A stretch of 64,000 nt of DNA from Allomyces arbusculus. Its lineage: Eukaryota > Blastocladiomycota > Blastocladiomycetes > Blastocladiales > Blastocladiaceae. The stretch covers positions 180,748 through 244,747 of the forward strand of contig JADHYV010000035.1 of the NCBI GenBank assembly GCA_027604705.1, in the 5' to 3' direction. The translations under genes were made by a program, and so were the position numbers. Numbering within the stretch: position 1 is the first letter of the stretch; each line of letters opens with the position of its first letter. Shown here piece after piece: positions 42,254 through 57,426 of this stretch. The notes under the pieces were generated by a model. It saw only the letters and a list, made by a program, of their open reading frames with translations. It did no database searches and was not told the origin of the DNA.

Positions 42254-44254
42254 GGTGGTGGTGATGGGTCGAAAGATCAGAAGCTTGCAGAGCGTTGACT
42301 GTCGGGCACTTGGCGGGCGGAGCCGATATGTATTTGATACTCGAGCGCGTGGGGAGGAGGGAGGAGGAGGGAGGAGACAACGATGCATCAAAACAGACGA
42401 GACGCGACACGACGCCAGGCGCAACGCCCGTCCAAGGGCGTCGAGGCGGCGAGAGCCAGGCAAAACGGAACACTGACCAAACGAAAACTAAGACTCCATA
42501 AAACGCCAGAACGGGCGTAATCATGTCGCCATCAGTTCGCGGTGGCGGCGGGCCGGGGCGCCGGGCCGACTGGCCAGCCGTTGCAGTTGTGGCACTCCGT
42601 GGTACTCCATCGATGCGCGCGACTGTTCTTAACGCGTGGGTTCCGCGACTCAGTTGGCGTTCCCATCGTCGTTACATGTACGATGAAGAGCGGGAGTTAT
42701 ATTTGAGCTGACGTTGGCGACTTTCTCCACCCGGTCCCGTTGACGTGCGATGTGCAGCGGCTGAGCGACGATGGCCGGACTCGGCGGCGATTGGGCGGTG
42801 TTTGTTGAGCGCGCATTGTATTGCAGAGGGGAGGTCGGCTGTTGGCTACCATCAACGTCAAGGGCGACATTTCGCCTGCGTTGCCGTTGCGCACAGCGCT
42901 GATTATCAACGAGGACACTTGTTGAAAACCGTCTAATGCCGTTTCGCGCTTCGCCGGCACCCTGACAGCAGCGAGATCGCATGACGATCGTGACGATTTC
43001 ATCGCAGAGCTCACAAAAGACTCTGCGAAGCATAAATCCAGCAACAGACAAGATGCGATGGCCTCGGTTGGTAGTGCATGATAAAGTGTCGATCACTCTG
43101 GATCTGAGATCTTGGTGGAAAATCGTCACCGGCCAGGTTCGCATTCACAATAAATACAGCAAGATAAATCAGGGGAAGAAGTGTTCGCTAAGACATCCAA
43201 GGAAGGTCATTTCCAAACATCACACCGGACGTGCAACACCCAGGTCGCCCCGCCGGGTTCCGAAGAACACGCGGACGGCCCAGGGCGACACGAGAACTCG
43301 GCCCAGCGACATGGTTCGGCCATTGGGTTCAGGCGTACTTGCATGCGTGAGACGAGGTGGTCGCCAAGGGCAAACTGAAGCGAAGATGGGGACACGCCAC
43401 AACGCAAGGCCGCGAAGCCCGGGGTGCTCTTGTGGAAACTGCGAAGTTGTGGTAGGCTTCATCATTGCGAACACGAGAGCAGGAGATCGGGGAGAGGTGG
43501 CAGGAGAGCGAAAGGTAGCAATCGGCCGTCTAGCGCGAGCGCAGACAGGGAGAGAGCGGGGCCGCGAAAGTCGGCGGCAGGGAGTTGGTCGGTCGGCCGG
43601 AGGAGCGGCGAGGTCGCGCTTGCAGCGGGACGACAAGAGCGTCGCAAGAACAGCGGGATGGGAGGGGGTGAGCCCGGGAAGAGGTGGTTGAGTGGAGAGC
43701 TTGAGAAGGCGACCTTGAGCGCGATCAAAAAGGGGGCAAGTTTAGCAAGCCCAGTGTTCCCACGTGCTGCGTTGCCAAGAGGAATGAGATCAGCCATGCT
43801 CTGGCACGTGCGCCGTGCAGCGTCTGCATGAGGCGCGTTGGCGTGGGCCCCATGCACGCCGTTTGATTTTCTGTGGTTGGGCGTGCTGCTTTCGTGTGGC
43901 GCCGCTGTTGGCCACCAGGGCCACAGGACCGACCACCACGGCCATCTCCACCTCCAAGTCGGCCGGCCGTCCATCCAAACGACCACCTCTCCACCACCCT
44001 CGATCATTGCACGATCAAGCCGTGAACACGGCCGCACACGGCGCACGCTGCACGCGCCAACTTTTGCACACCAGCAACTGCCGTGGCCCCGCGGCCCAGC
44101 GGCCCCCACTGCGCTCGCCAGTCCTCCGACCACCCCATCCCCGTCCTCTCGACGCCAATCCAAAGCACTGGCTCCGACCCCGGCTCCGATCCCGGCTCGC
44201 ACAAAATTCGATCGACAGAACCAGCGAACTCGTTCAAGCCCCGATCCCCGCACC
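42254..44254. other. Divergent intergenic region, DOPA dioxygenase / PI 4-kinase
   Basis: 2 kb between two divergent starts. Long open frames (for example 43462-44322 minus, and an upstream extension of the PI 4-kinase frame from 43838) are composed of low-complexity Pro/Arg/Ala translation with no family signal. I treat it as promoter and leader sequence. Confidence 0.5.
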
Positions 44255-47200
44255 ATGGCGCCGCCCGCCGCGCCCAGTCCCGCGGCCGTCGTGCCCGCGA
44301 CCGCGTCGGCGGCCGCTCGCAAGCAGCAGCAGCGGCAGCAGCAGCAGCAAGAGTCGGCCGCCGTCTACGGCACGGGTCCGCCCAAGAGCATGGCCATTGG
44401 CCCGGACGCGCAGTTTGGGCCCGCGCACGCCGGCCTGCTGCGCCTGTTCCGGTCCGAGTTCTTCGACGAGTGGATGGCAGTCTACTACATGTACAAGTAT
44501 CCGGACCACCCTGGTGCGTGCTGCTCACGACGACCACGAACACGAGCTTGCTTGCTGGACGTTCGCGCTGACCCGAAATTGCTCAATGGGTATGCGAACA
44601 ACAACACGCAGCCATCCAAGAGTACCTGGCCGACGCCCTGCGCGGGTTTCCGGTCGCGCGCGTCCAAGAGTACTTGCCGCAGCTCATGTACGTTGGTGGT
44701 TTTCTTACCCAGGCACGCGCGCGGCAAGCGGTAAGCGACACGCGTCACGGTTCTGACACGCGGAAATGGAACGGGACTGGAATGGAATGTGGCGCCCGGA
44801 ACGGGAATGCTGACGTGCATCTGCATCGTCGCCCTCGTGCAACCCACCCACCGCGCTCCTCGGCGCGCTTTTCTTTAGCCACATTCTCGTCACGGTCCCG
44901 ACCATGACGCACCTCGAGGACCTGATTGCCGACCGGTGCCGTGTCTCGACCCATTTCGCCATGCTGGTACGCGTTGAGTTGCCCCTGCGCCAACGTCCTG
45001 TAATGCCATGATCTGCCTTCTCAACTTCGCACACACAACAATTACCAGACGCTCTGGTACTTCCAAGCCTACCTCGCCGATCTCGAAGACTTCCCGTCGT
45101 CGGCCGCCTACGACATGTGCGTGCGCGTCGTCTCGCTCGTCGAGGACATCATCATGGCGCGCGAAGAGGACACAGCCGAGTATCTCGTCGAATCAGACGT
45201 GCCCGCGGCCGTCCTGCCGCCCACGACCACGACCCCCGCCAAGTCCTCGCGCGACTCGGCGGTCAACGTGCAACTCGACACCCCCAACAAGTCCCTCCCA
45301 CGCGGGTCCGGATCCCCACCGGCGCCGGCCATGGTGACGCTCGCGATCGGCCCGAACGGTACGCCACTGCGGCTGCCCAACACGACGCCGTCGCTCGAGG
45401 ACATGCACAAGGGCAAGGCCTTTTCGTTTACCAATTTCGTGCAACGTGCGGCCGGCGGCGCCAATGGGACGACGGGGACTGTTTCGAAGCGGTCGTCGAT
45501 GGCCTCGTCGTCGGTTGCGGACGATACGCCCAACAATGAAACGTCGGCGTCGGGTTCGGTGCGCGCGCGCCGTGGATCCACAGCGTCGGTCGATTCGGTG
45601 CTGTGCAATGACCCGAAATTGCTCGAAAAGTACTACTTCCACTCGGAGCTGCAGTTTATTTCAGCGCTCGTCGCGATCTCGGAGCGGCTTGTGCCGGTGC
45701 CGCGCGAGGCGCGCCAGTCTACGCTGACAGCCGAGCTGACGCTCTTGAAGTGCGTTCTTTCTCTATCCATCCCCACATTCCGCCCATGTCCACTCACGCA
45801 CCTCTCTGCTTCATAGCCACAACTTCCCGGCCCCTGTGTGCTTACCCCTCTGGTGCCACGCGGCGGGCGAAGTCCGTCACCACCAAATCGTGCGCATTTC
45901 GCCGACCGACGCGACCGTGCTCAACTCGGCCGAGCGCGTGCCGTTCCTCCTGTTCGTCGAAGTGATCGAGGACGACGAGGAGGACGCGCATGCGGCGGCC
46001 GCCGATGCGACCAACGCGCTCGGTGTCGCAAACGACACGACGCCGCGCCGCATGCCTATCCGCCGCCGGTCATCACTGTCGATGCTCTTGGAAACGCCTC
46101 CGGCGTCGCTCTCGGCCATGCTCAGCGGGTCGCTGTCGCGCCGGACCTCGACGATTTCGAGCGCATCGGCGGCCGCGGCGGTGAACCATGCCGCGGATGA
46201 TTTGGGCGCGCGCGGCCTGCCGGCGGAACAGCAGCAGCAAACGCAGCAGGAGCCAGCGCAGACCTCGACAGCAGCGCGGCCAGGTTCGATGATGTCGACG
46301 ACGTCGACGCGGCGCACCGAGTTCCCGGGCGAAGAGGAGTTCGCGAACCGCATGCGCACGGCCGTAATCCTCCTCGCGCAGCTGCAAGAGCAGGAGCGGC
46401 AAATGCTCACGGCTGAGTTGGCCGAGGCGGCCGCCGCATCGTCCCCCGCGGCACGTCGCCGCGCGCTGCTCAAGCTGCGCAAAAAGAAGAAGAAGAAGGT
46501 CGGTGGTCCGCGGCTCACCGAGGAGATTCGCAACCGCATTTTGCGCGAAATGATGGCACTCGAGGAGTTGCGTCTGCGCGCGCTGCAGGAACTGAACGCG
46601 CTCGACATCGACGAGGGCGATCTCGGCCTGGCCTCGACCATGTCGCAGGATGTCTACAAGGTGCTCGGCGGCGTCGAGTATACCATGGACCCCGTGGATC
46701 TCGGGAACGCTCCGCCGATGCCCGCGGGCGTGGCGGATCTCGGCGGGCTCGACCGTGCGCAGATCGAGGCGGTCAAGTTGCCGGCGGCGACGACGGCGCT
46801 GCCGATCCCGCCGCTCGCGACGCGGCAGGCGACGGTGCGCCGGCGCGTGTCGACACTGACGCCGCCCATGGCGATTGACAAGGACGATCCGTCGGGTGCG
46901 ATTGTGCGCGAGACGTGGGCGCGCAAGCGCGAGCGGATTCGCGCGTCGTCGGGTTTCGGGCACGCCAAGCATTGGAACCTGATGTCGGTGATTGTCAAGT
47001 CGGGCGCCGACTTGCGGCAGGAACAGTTGGCGTGCCAGCTGATTCGCGAAATGGCCAAGATCTGGCAACACGCACGTGTTGCCTGCTGGATGTTCCCATA
47101 CCGCGTGCTCGTCACGGGCCAGGCGCACGGGATTGTGGAAACGGTCAAGAACACGGTCTCGATCCACTCGCTGAAAAAGGAGATGTATGCCAAGCACGGC

Positions 47201-47929
47201 GACACGTTCACGCTCAAGGACTTCTTCGTGCAAGAGTTTGGGCCCGAAGGCTCGCCCGGGTTCGATATGGCGCAGCGCAACTTTATGACGTCGCTCGCCG
47301 GTTACTCGATCTTGTGCTACGTGCTCAACGTCAAGGACCGGCACAATGGCAACATTTTGCTCGACTACACGACGGGGCATATCGTGCACATTGATTTCGG
47401 GTTCATGCTTTCCAATTCGCCGGGCGCCGTGGCCTTTGAGACGGCGCCGTTTAAGCTGTCGCAAGAGTACGTCGACCTGCTTGGCGGGCTCGGGTCCAAA
47501 ATGTACGCCGAGTGGCGGCAGCTGCTCGTGCAAGGGTTCCTGGCTCTGCGTCGTGCGCACGACCGAATTGTCGGGCTCGTCGAGGTCATGGAACGCGACT
47601 CGCCGCTCGACTGTTTTGCCTATACCTCGCTCGCGACCACTGCTGCGGCCGCGCCCGCCGTGACGCCCTCAACGTCACCGACCCCGGGTCAATCGGCAAC
47701 GGCGTCGCCGGCGGCAGAGTCGGGCACGGTCTCGCCCACGCCCGCATCGTCGTCGCCGGCGGCAAATGCTCTGCCCGTGACCAAGGCGTTGCGCGACCGT
47801 CTGCTCTTGTCGTTGTCAGACAAGCAGGTCAGCGACTTTGTCGACCGGTTGATTGCCAACAGTATGGGCAATGTCTTCACGCGGCTCTACGACGGGTACC
47901 AGTGGTTTGTCGAGGGCGTCATGGCCTGA
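44255..47929 (+). CDS. PIK1: Phosphatidylinositol 4-kinase, Pik1/PI4K-beta type
   Basis: Five exons: 44255-44513, 44612-44687, 44879-44966, 45049-45749, 45817-47929 (1078 aa). Makes PI4P, chiefly at the Golgi for secretion. The N-terminal part has the lipid kinase unique helices (LLRLFRSEFFDEWMAVYYMY, IQEYLADALRGFPVARVQEY, THLEDLIADRCR). DPKLLEKYYFHSELQFISAL and NHNFPAPVCLPLW with RVPFLLFVEVIE follow the Pik1 pattern. A long Ser/Thr/Glu-rich insert contains a K6 run (RKKKKKKVGG). The catalytic core has NLMSVIVKSGADLRQEQLA, VKDRHNGNILLD (DRHNGN from about residue 882), VHIDFGFML (DFG near 901), APFKLSQEYVDLLGG, and ends RLYDGYQWFVEGVMA. A variable Thr/Pro/Ser insert interrupts the C-lobe at about residues 980-1030. 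Confidence 0.95.
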
Positions 47930-49094
47930 GCGAACCTGTGCGCATGAAGGGCCGTGGTGTCGATTTGCGAGTTTTAGTTTGTTCTCTGTCGTTCCTCTTC
48001 TCTGATCCTAGCCACCAGTGGCTTTGCGTTTTGTTTTTGTGTGTTGTCTCTGTCGCGCAGTTTTGACCGTTTTTGTCGCCGTTTTCGCACATGGCTCGTC
48101 CATTCGACGAGCTGATTTCACTTTCTTTTGCCGTCGGTTCTTGTTCTGTCGTTGTCGCTTTTGCCGTCTAGTTTCTGTGCCCTGTCCACGCACCTTTGTT
48201 GCTGTAAATACACATCATACCGATTCTCTCTGCAACAGTTGCAAGAACAATGTCAGCGAGCGTGGGCATAGACCTGTCAACCAGAAGAGCAGCTCCAAGG
48301 AGCAGCAGCAAACAAAGAGTGCTACTGATTTCTTTGGTTTCGTTCAGGGTCACACGGTTAGGACGGTGGTTCATGGCCAACAACATGAACGATGTACTTC
48401 AGCACAGGGCATGCTTGTCCCGCATACACTCCTCCGCTGATACTTTTTGGCTTCATCCTCACGGGCGTAGTTAACCACGCTTTGTCCCTTGAGAGTCGTA
48501 TTTGAACGACACGCGTACATTACTGGAACGAGCCAAGCATCAAACACACGAGCTGGCTGACTGGACCTGAACCCCGAGGTATCAGGAATGCATGGAGCGC
48601 TATGAGAGGGGACGCTCAACCGCTCCCAGACACGCGGTCCGCAATGCCACATCACCACGCTCCTCCACCCGGCTAACCTGGTAATTTCGACAGATCGGCG
48701 CCTTGTAGAATGTCCGTGACGCGAACTGGATCAGGGCGGCCACGCTGACTCGAAGCTGGGAAATGGCTGTCTGTGCAGTCACCCACACTGCACAGGCAAG
48801 CGAGGTAGTTGTCCCGCGTGTCGTTGGTACCGCACAGGTACTAATTGGGCCCGCCGCTGTACTGCGTGTATCTCAATGATGACCCGCGTCAGGAGCTGGA
48901 CAATGGCTACATTCGCTCGTCATGAACGAGCGGACTAATGGGCACAATTCGCGCTGAACCACGACCCATGTTGCCTTCTAATCCATGGCAACCGAGAGCA
49001 CACGATTGACGGGTTCCAGAAACGGCAACTAGAAGCGTCTCAAACGGTGGAAATCTCAAGGGGTCTAAAATTTTATGGCATAAAATCGGAGCAC
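47930..49094. other. 3' flank of PIK1 and tRNA upstream region
   Basis: AT-richer, T-rich just after the PIK1 stop as expected for a 3' UTR. No gene supported. Confidence 0.55.
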
Positions 49095-49168
49095 GTCCGC
49101 GTGGTCTAGTCGGTTATGACGCTTGTCTCACACACAAGAGGTCTCCAGTTCGAATCTGGACGCGGACA
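49095..49168 (+). tRNA. tRNA-Val (anticodon CAC)
   Basis: Folds as a full cloverleaf without intron. The acceptor stem pairs GTCCGCG with CGCGGAC, with discriminator A. The D arm is GGTCTAGTCGGTTATGAC. The anticodon stem pairs CTTGT with ACAAG around loop CTCACAC (anticodon CAC). The T arm is TCCAG-TTCGAAT-CTGGA. The internal A box (TGGTCTAGTCGG) and B box (GTTCGAATC) are intact. The first T5 run, a possible Pol III stop, is about 55 nt downstream (near 49225). CCA is not encoded, as in eukaryotes. Confidence 0.95.
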
Positions 49169-50162
49169 TACCATATTATGAACCCTTCCGTTACGCGGCT
49201 GCATGAAATGTGTTGCTTCCCCGAGTTTTTGCTGTTGGAACCGTTTGCGGTCACTGCCTCCTGCACCCGTTCGGCAAGGGGCCTGTGATTGTATTCCTCC
49301 CCATCTGTACTGTCCTTTGGCTGATCCCGCATCCAGCGACGAACGTCGCCCATCCGTTCTCTATGGTACCAAGAGTGAAGAAAATGGTCTCCCTTGATCA
49401 GCTGCTTCACTGTGAATTGATGGAGTCGTGTGATCTTGTCTGGACAAGCGGTGTGGACTGATGTGTGAGACGTGATCGCGCCTTGATGGCGACCTATCCT
49501 CGCGCGTCACAGCAACCCATACTCCTCGTTCGACGGCGACCCTCCTTTCGCGTCGTCGGCTACCCTGATTACCTGCCCGCGGCCGACTGTCGGGATAGGA
49601 CGCGTGGTGCGGCGACCCTGACACCAAAATCGCCAGTCTCTGCGACCAAGCGCATGCCGCACCAGTGGCGATCAACGTTCCCGTCTTGACCTGTCATCTC
49701 TTCGACGTGGCTGTGACAATATTGTCTACCCGATGGGAATGGCTCTCTGTGCTGATTTTCTGTTGCCCGATCCATGAGGGTATGACCAGCGTTGTCGATC
49801 AGACGCAAATATGTGAACGCCTACAGCATTTAGCCTAAGCTGCCCCAATTCGTCGCTGACAGCTATCCGCACGGGTGCACCTGATCTCGCTTGGCGATGT
49901 TATTCGATGTGATGCCGTGAGGTATCTTCACTGTAAATCGGCCGCTCAACCAAAAAGTGTAGCACGAATAATAATTAGCGAACAGCAGCAGCAAGTCCCA
50001 ACCTTCAACCGACCCGAAGCCAGACCCCGGCCCGATCCAACCAAACCAAAGTCGCGCATCCGTAATCGTATCGTATCGCCCGTCTCGACCCACGCTCCAT
50101 CAAACTCCACTGCATCGGCCCGCGCAACCCAGTCACTCGACGCGCGCGAGCCCGACCTTGAC
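49169..50162. other. Intergenic, 3' of MARK gene
   Basis: Nothing supported beyond the 3' flank of the MARK-type kinase gene. Confidence 0.5.
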
Positions 50163-52615
<2,453 letters not shown>

Positions 52616-53042
52616 GGTTGCGGTGCGGTGGTGCTGCGGGGGCGGTCGCGATCACGAATCAGGGCACGGGCGGACGGGCGGCACCGACACGTAGAATCAG
52701 ATAGGGCAAGGTGCCAGGCGAGGCGAGGCACACTGGAAATAGAGGATGGCGCGCGTGATCCGGTGAGGGGAGGGCACGGACGCGCACAGTCGGGGCGCGG
52801 CGCGATCGAGCAGGCAAAGAATGAAGGGGGGGGGGGGTCTGAATGGTGGGCGCGTTTGTAGGATGCGCCGAGCGGGTTGATCGGGGCGGTACGCGCGATG
52901 GCAAGCGACGGATCACGGTGTGGAGTGGGGTCGGACGGGTGGAGGGGGCAGCGGAGAGGAGGGCGGTGCGGCGTCGTTAATGACGGATCGATGAGCGAGC
53001 GCGGCGACGGCGTGCGAGCGGGTCGGCAATACCTAGCGGGGC

Positions 53043-53073
<31 letters not shown>

Positions 53074-53697
53074 GGCGAGGGGGTGGGCGAGGAGCGGAGC
53101 GGAAAAGTGATCCACGAGCGTATGGTGCGGCGCGGGAAGGACAGGCAGGAGAACGGATGGCGGGGGGCGGGGAGATGGCGCCGGGGCGGGCGCGCAGGAG
53201 GGCGGGGAGCAGGGGCGCGAGGACCACGGCCAGGCAGGCGGGGAGGCAGGCGGGTGGCAAAGAGAGAGCGCGGCGCGGGAGCGGCAGTGCCAACAGCCGC
53301 GACGGTGCGCGCTGCTCATTTATTGCGCACGCTGGCGAGATCAGGGCAGCGCGCCGAGGCCGCGGCGGGCGGCGAGGCCACAGCCGGCCAGCGGCACGGG
53401 CAAAGCGGGCGACAAAGGCAGCACGACGCGGTCACGCGAGATGCACGCACCGTCTCCCGCCCGCCGAGATCTGCTTTCCGGCTTTGTTGCAACCCGCTTT
53501 CGGGCAACTTTCCAGGCGGCCGCCCGGCTCGCCGTGATCACGGCCGCGACACCCTCGCCGTGGTCGCGGTCACCCACTGTCACGTCCTGAGCGCGTCCGC
53601 ACACGCTGCAGCTTGCCGCAGATCGACCGCCCGCGACCGGAGCCTCGGCCGCCTCCATCTCCTGCGATCAGCACCCTCGACGACCACGACCACCGCC
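52616..53697. other. Divergent promoter region, MARK / FAM192A
   Basis: 1.08 kb, very GC-rich with purine-rich and GAC-rich low complexity (GACGAC repeats near 53045-53075) and a G10 run near 52828. Open frames on both strands are low-complexity translation. Confidence 0.55.
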
Positions 53698-54638
53698 ATG
53701 CAGGCTGAGCGCGACCCGTTTGGCCGCCCGCTCGGTGGGCCCGTCCTCGGCAAGGCCTTTGTCTCCGAATCCGAGCTCGAGGCCGCGCGCCGCGAGCGCG
53801 AAGAGGCCTACCGCCGCGCCGGCAAAAGTACCGTTGCCGATCCTGTCGTTCCACCACTCGCTGGGAGCTAACGACGACGCCATGCCCGCTCCTGCAGCGC
53901 CGCCGCCCGAGGACGACGGCGACACGCGCCCGCTCGCCGAACGGTGCGTGCCGCATCCCCATCCCCCCCTCCCTGCCGCTCCCGACGCTGACCTCCACGC
54001 CCAGTCTCGCCGAACAGAAACGCAAAAAAGACGAAGAGTACGAAGAACAAATGCGGCTCGCGAACCAAGTGCACGTGCTCGACGACGAAGAGGTCGAGTT
54101 CCTGCACGACGTCCAGGCCGCGGCCCGGTTCGCCGAGGACGAAATTCGGTTCCAGGAACAGCGCGAACTCGCGCGGTTTCATGCATTGCGCGATGCCGCA
54201 GCCTCGAGCGCGGATACCGCGGCACCGGCGCGCGCGGTCGTCGACCCGAATGTGTTACTGAACGAGGCGCGCGCGATCATGCCGGGTGGGAAAAAGGCCG
54301 TGGTCGTGGAAAAGCCGGAGGTAGAGGTGGTGGTGCCGCCGCCAAGGCGCGCGGTGAAGACGGACGTGCAGCGCGCAATTCTCGCGGCGGGGATCATTGT
54401 CCCGGGCAGGAAGCGCAAGGCGACGACGGGGTCCGAGTCGGCGGATACGGCGACGACCGACGCGGTGCCCGAACCTGACGCCAAAAAGGCGCGCGCTGAT
54501 GAGCCGCCGAGGTCACAGAAGACCGCGAGTGATTCGGCACCGAGCGAGTCGCAGCCCGTGCCGGCGCCCCCCAGGCCGCCGGCCAAGCCGAGGGTCTTGC
54601 TGGCCCATTACGACAGCGATGAGAACGAGGAGAATTGA
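53698..54638 (+). CDS. FAM192A/NIP30 (Fyv6-type) N-terminal domain protein
   Basis: Three exons, 53698-53827, 53898-53943, 54005-54638 (269 aa). The family core is present: GKAFVSESELEAARREREEA, then TRPLAERLAEQKRKKDEEYE, EQMRLANQVHVLDDEEVEFL, FAEDEIRFQEQRELARF. This corresponds to the FAM192A/Fyv6 N-terminal domain; human FAM192A binds the PA28-gamma proteasome activator and yeast Fyv6 acts in the second step of splicing. After that are an Ala-rich region, a KR-rich nuclear-signal-like stretch (GRKRKATT, DAKKARAD), Pro-rich sequence and a short acidic end (VLLAHYDSDENEEN). Exon 2 is only 46 nt. The family call is firm; which of the two roles applies is not. Confidence 0.85.
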
Positions 54639-55990
54639 TTTTTTTTTTTTTGCGGTCAATACGTGTATCAGTTTGAATGTCTTCAGCCCTACCTTGCTTC
54701 ACGATGGTTTTGAATCTCCCGACCAAGTCAGAAAGCATTTGACACCCGAATGCTAGCGAAGCTGCACCCAGCACGGCCAAATAGGGAGTATGGTGACGTT
54801 GAGCATAACGACTACACGTCCAGTTATGACGTGAACGACGTGGCGCTGGCGGACGAGGGTAGTGAAGTTACTCGTGCTGGATTGAATGGCGTGGTGAACA
54901 AGGTGAGAGATGGGGTGGTTGGGGCATTGGTGGAGGGCTTCGCGTCCTTCTTTGATTGACGCTGTCGCTTTCGACGAGCCGGACGACAAGGGTAGGTACC
55001 AGAAGATTGTGGATACCAAGTGCGAGTGATTGGTGAGCCGGGTCATGATTGATGCGTCTGCGCACTGCATCGACCCAAAGGTTGCGTTCCACGGTTTTGT
55101 CGCGCGCATAACGGAAATGATGAAAACAGTATTTCTGACGTCGATGAATTTCATCGTTTTTCTGTGTTCGGTTCCGTTATCGTAGTTCATACCCACTCGA
55201 CAGAGTAATTACCGAGCGCCACATTAGAGGGTGAGAAAACAGGTACATATTGGAGATTGAATGCAGCGGTCTAAGAAAGACTGCCGAAATTACTTGGTCC
55301 TGCTTGTCTTGGGCGTACACATGGGATAACACTATGCCTGATGCGACGAACATGGATGGATTCAAACAGAACAAGACGATTCCTGTTTTGCGCAATATCA
55401 GCACTCACTCTGTGATGCATTTCGGGCATCTACTCAATGGCTTTGTGAGCGTGCGCGAGTGGAAGGAGTGCCGCACGGGCTCGTTCTTGGACCGCACGGC
55501 CCACCGTGCTGGCCGATGGGTGGGATCCATCAAGGAGGTTGCCGTGTGCCCCCTCCGCCGCGTCGGATCGCGGCGGACCGCGCACCGTTGTTTGTTGATG
55601 TGGTTGCTTTGATTTCTCTTTATCGTTTGTGATAAATACACGTCGGCCCTGCGCCCCAGCGCGGTCGCCAGCTCCGCTTCTGAAAAACTAGTGCCTTCGG
55701 TCCGGTCACTTTGGTGGCGACGATGCCAGATCGCACGCCAGATGATCCAACGAAAGTTCATTGCGTCAGCACGCCTTCTCCCGGGGCTGCTGTTCGCTCA
55801 CGTCCACGAACCAACTGAAACAGTATATACACAATGAAATCCCCTGTCCTCCTTCCCGCACGGTTACGGTGACACGAGTTGTTGACTTCATGATTCCGGG
55901 CGTGCAGCTGGCCTACACCGGCTAGCAGGATAAAATAATATCGCGACCGACGTGCGCGTGCGTGCAGTTACCTTCTCTCTCTCCCATCAC
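54639..55990. other. Convergent intergenic region
   Basis: Starts with a T13 tract directly after the FAM192A stop. A 69-aa frame at 54750-54959 (+) has a Tyr/Asp-rich start (NREYGDVEHNDYTSSYDVND) and a hydrophobic Val/Gly end (NGVVNKVRDGVVGALVEGF). It is reminiscent in composition of the small proteins at 29-31 kb, but too short to call. Nothing else supported. Confidence 0.4.
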
Positions 55991-57426
55991 TTACTCGGCC
56001 ATCCCCCACACCTCGCAGTCGAGGCACATGAACGTCGTATCCGATGCGAGCACCGGGTTATCAAACGTCTCGGTCGGGTTCGACTTGCCGTGCTCGAGGT
56101 TCGAGTCGAGGTAGATCGCGAATTTGCCGTCACTATTCAACTAAGAGAGATCAGCAAACGCGCGACGAAATAGGGTGGATAGGAGTCGAAGGCGCACCCA
56201 GCACCGACAGCAAAGTAGCTCGGCTCGCCCAAGAGGAAAAAGTCATTGAGTCCGGTCCAGTGGTAGGCCTTGAGCTCCTTTGACGCGTGGTCAAACTCGA
56301 ACACGAAACTACGACGCGGAGGCGCGCATTGATCGTCAAGCGCAGGGTCCCGAGCCATAAGAGTAGCAAAGAGCGAAGCAGAGTAGGACGACATACGACT
56401 CGCCCGTCCCGTAGAATGTCGGATGGACCATGAGCGGGTCCGAGAGGTACGCGCCAAAAAGCTACGGTAGGTCTCGTTGTGTTAGTGGGCGGCACGACGT
56501 GAGCAATCAGCACCGTGGGAGGGGGGAGGGGGCGTACCTTGTCGTTCGAGTCGAGAATCACGAGCACAAACCCGCGCGACAGGACATGATTTTTGGAGAC
56601 ACATGCCTCGATCCGGTTATACAGTGTGTGCAGCGAAATGCCGTGCTGATCGGTCGAGTAGACGAGGTGCCAAGCCTCGGCAAGCCGCTGGAGCGGGGGA
56701 AGGTGCGGTCGGAGCTATGTTGCCGCGACAGATCAGATTCTCAGTCCAGCAACGGCATGGAAGACGCGCTTGACGAACCGCATGCGCCATGTCGGGCGTC
56801 AAGAGCGGACGAGAGTCGTCTTGCCGACCGAGCAAGGCGACGCCCGAATCCTGCGCCAAGGATTCGGCGACCGATGGGTGCCTTGCCAGATCAAGCGGCG
56901 GGTTTGGGCGCGGCACGACGACCGTATCCCCAAATTCCAAGCCATGTTCCGACAGTGTGTGCTCGTCGTCTGGTTCCACCAACGGCGCCGGTCCACCCAC
57001 AGCAGCAGCAGCTGGTGCGGCCGCCGCTGACGCCGCCACGTCGTCTGGTCCCGTGACAGAAGACGACGGCGGTGGCGGCGGATGCAGCGACCCAGTTGAC
57101 GCAGCCTTGGGCGGACCATTGGTGCCGCTGGTGCGCCACGAGCCCCACAGCGAGGTCACAAAATGGCCAATGGAAGACGGCAGTTGCGAGAGTGCCGGCG
57201 TGGTCTGCGAGCGAGCGCGTGGCGGGACGGCGCGCAGGGCGCGGGTCGAGCGCACGTCAGGCGAGCCGAAATTGGCGGGGCCCGGCGAAATGGGTTCGTC
57301 GAGCGAGTTGGAGCGTGGGGTGGTGGTGGCCGATATCGAGGACCGCGGCGTGGCGCCGCCCGGGTTGGGCGTGGGCGGTCGCAGTTCCTGGGCGCGGATA
57401 AGCGCCTCGATGTACTCGGTGTCCAT
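55991..57426 (-). CDS. OXR1: OXR1-type TLDc domain protein
   Basis: Five exons: 57426-56779, 56714-56538, 56461-56397, 56308-56198, 56132-55991 (380 aa). The N-terminal 200 residues are Pro/Ser/Ala-rich and disordered, ending LLTPDMAHALRPHLPPLQ. The TLDc domain covers about 217-380: RLAEAWHLVYSTDQHGISLH, TLYNRIEACVSKNHVLSRGF, VLVILDSNDKLFGAYLSDP, FYGTGESFVFEF, YHWTGLNDFFLLGEPSYFAV. It continues GAGDGKFAIYLDSNLEHGKS, TETFDNPVL, FMCLDCEVWGMAE. OXR1/TLDc proteins protect against oxidative stress and bind V-ATPase. In yeast Oxr1 promotes V-ATPase disassembly, the reverse of RAVE, whose Rav2/ROGDI homologue is at the start of this window. The gene is divergent from kinesin-2. Confidence 0.92.

Noticed and set aside
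43462-44322. Long minus-strand frame antisense to the PIK1 leader, and an upstream extension of the PIK1 frame from 43838
   Set aside because: Composition-driven open frames. The Pik1 family start is best placed at ATG 44255 (MAPPAAPS), followed by a Gln-rich stretch and the first conserved helix.
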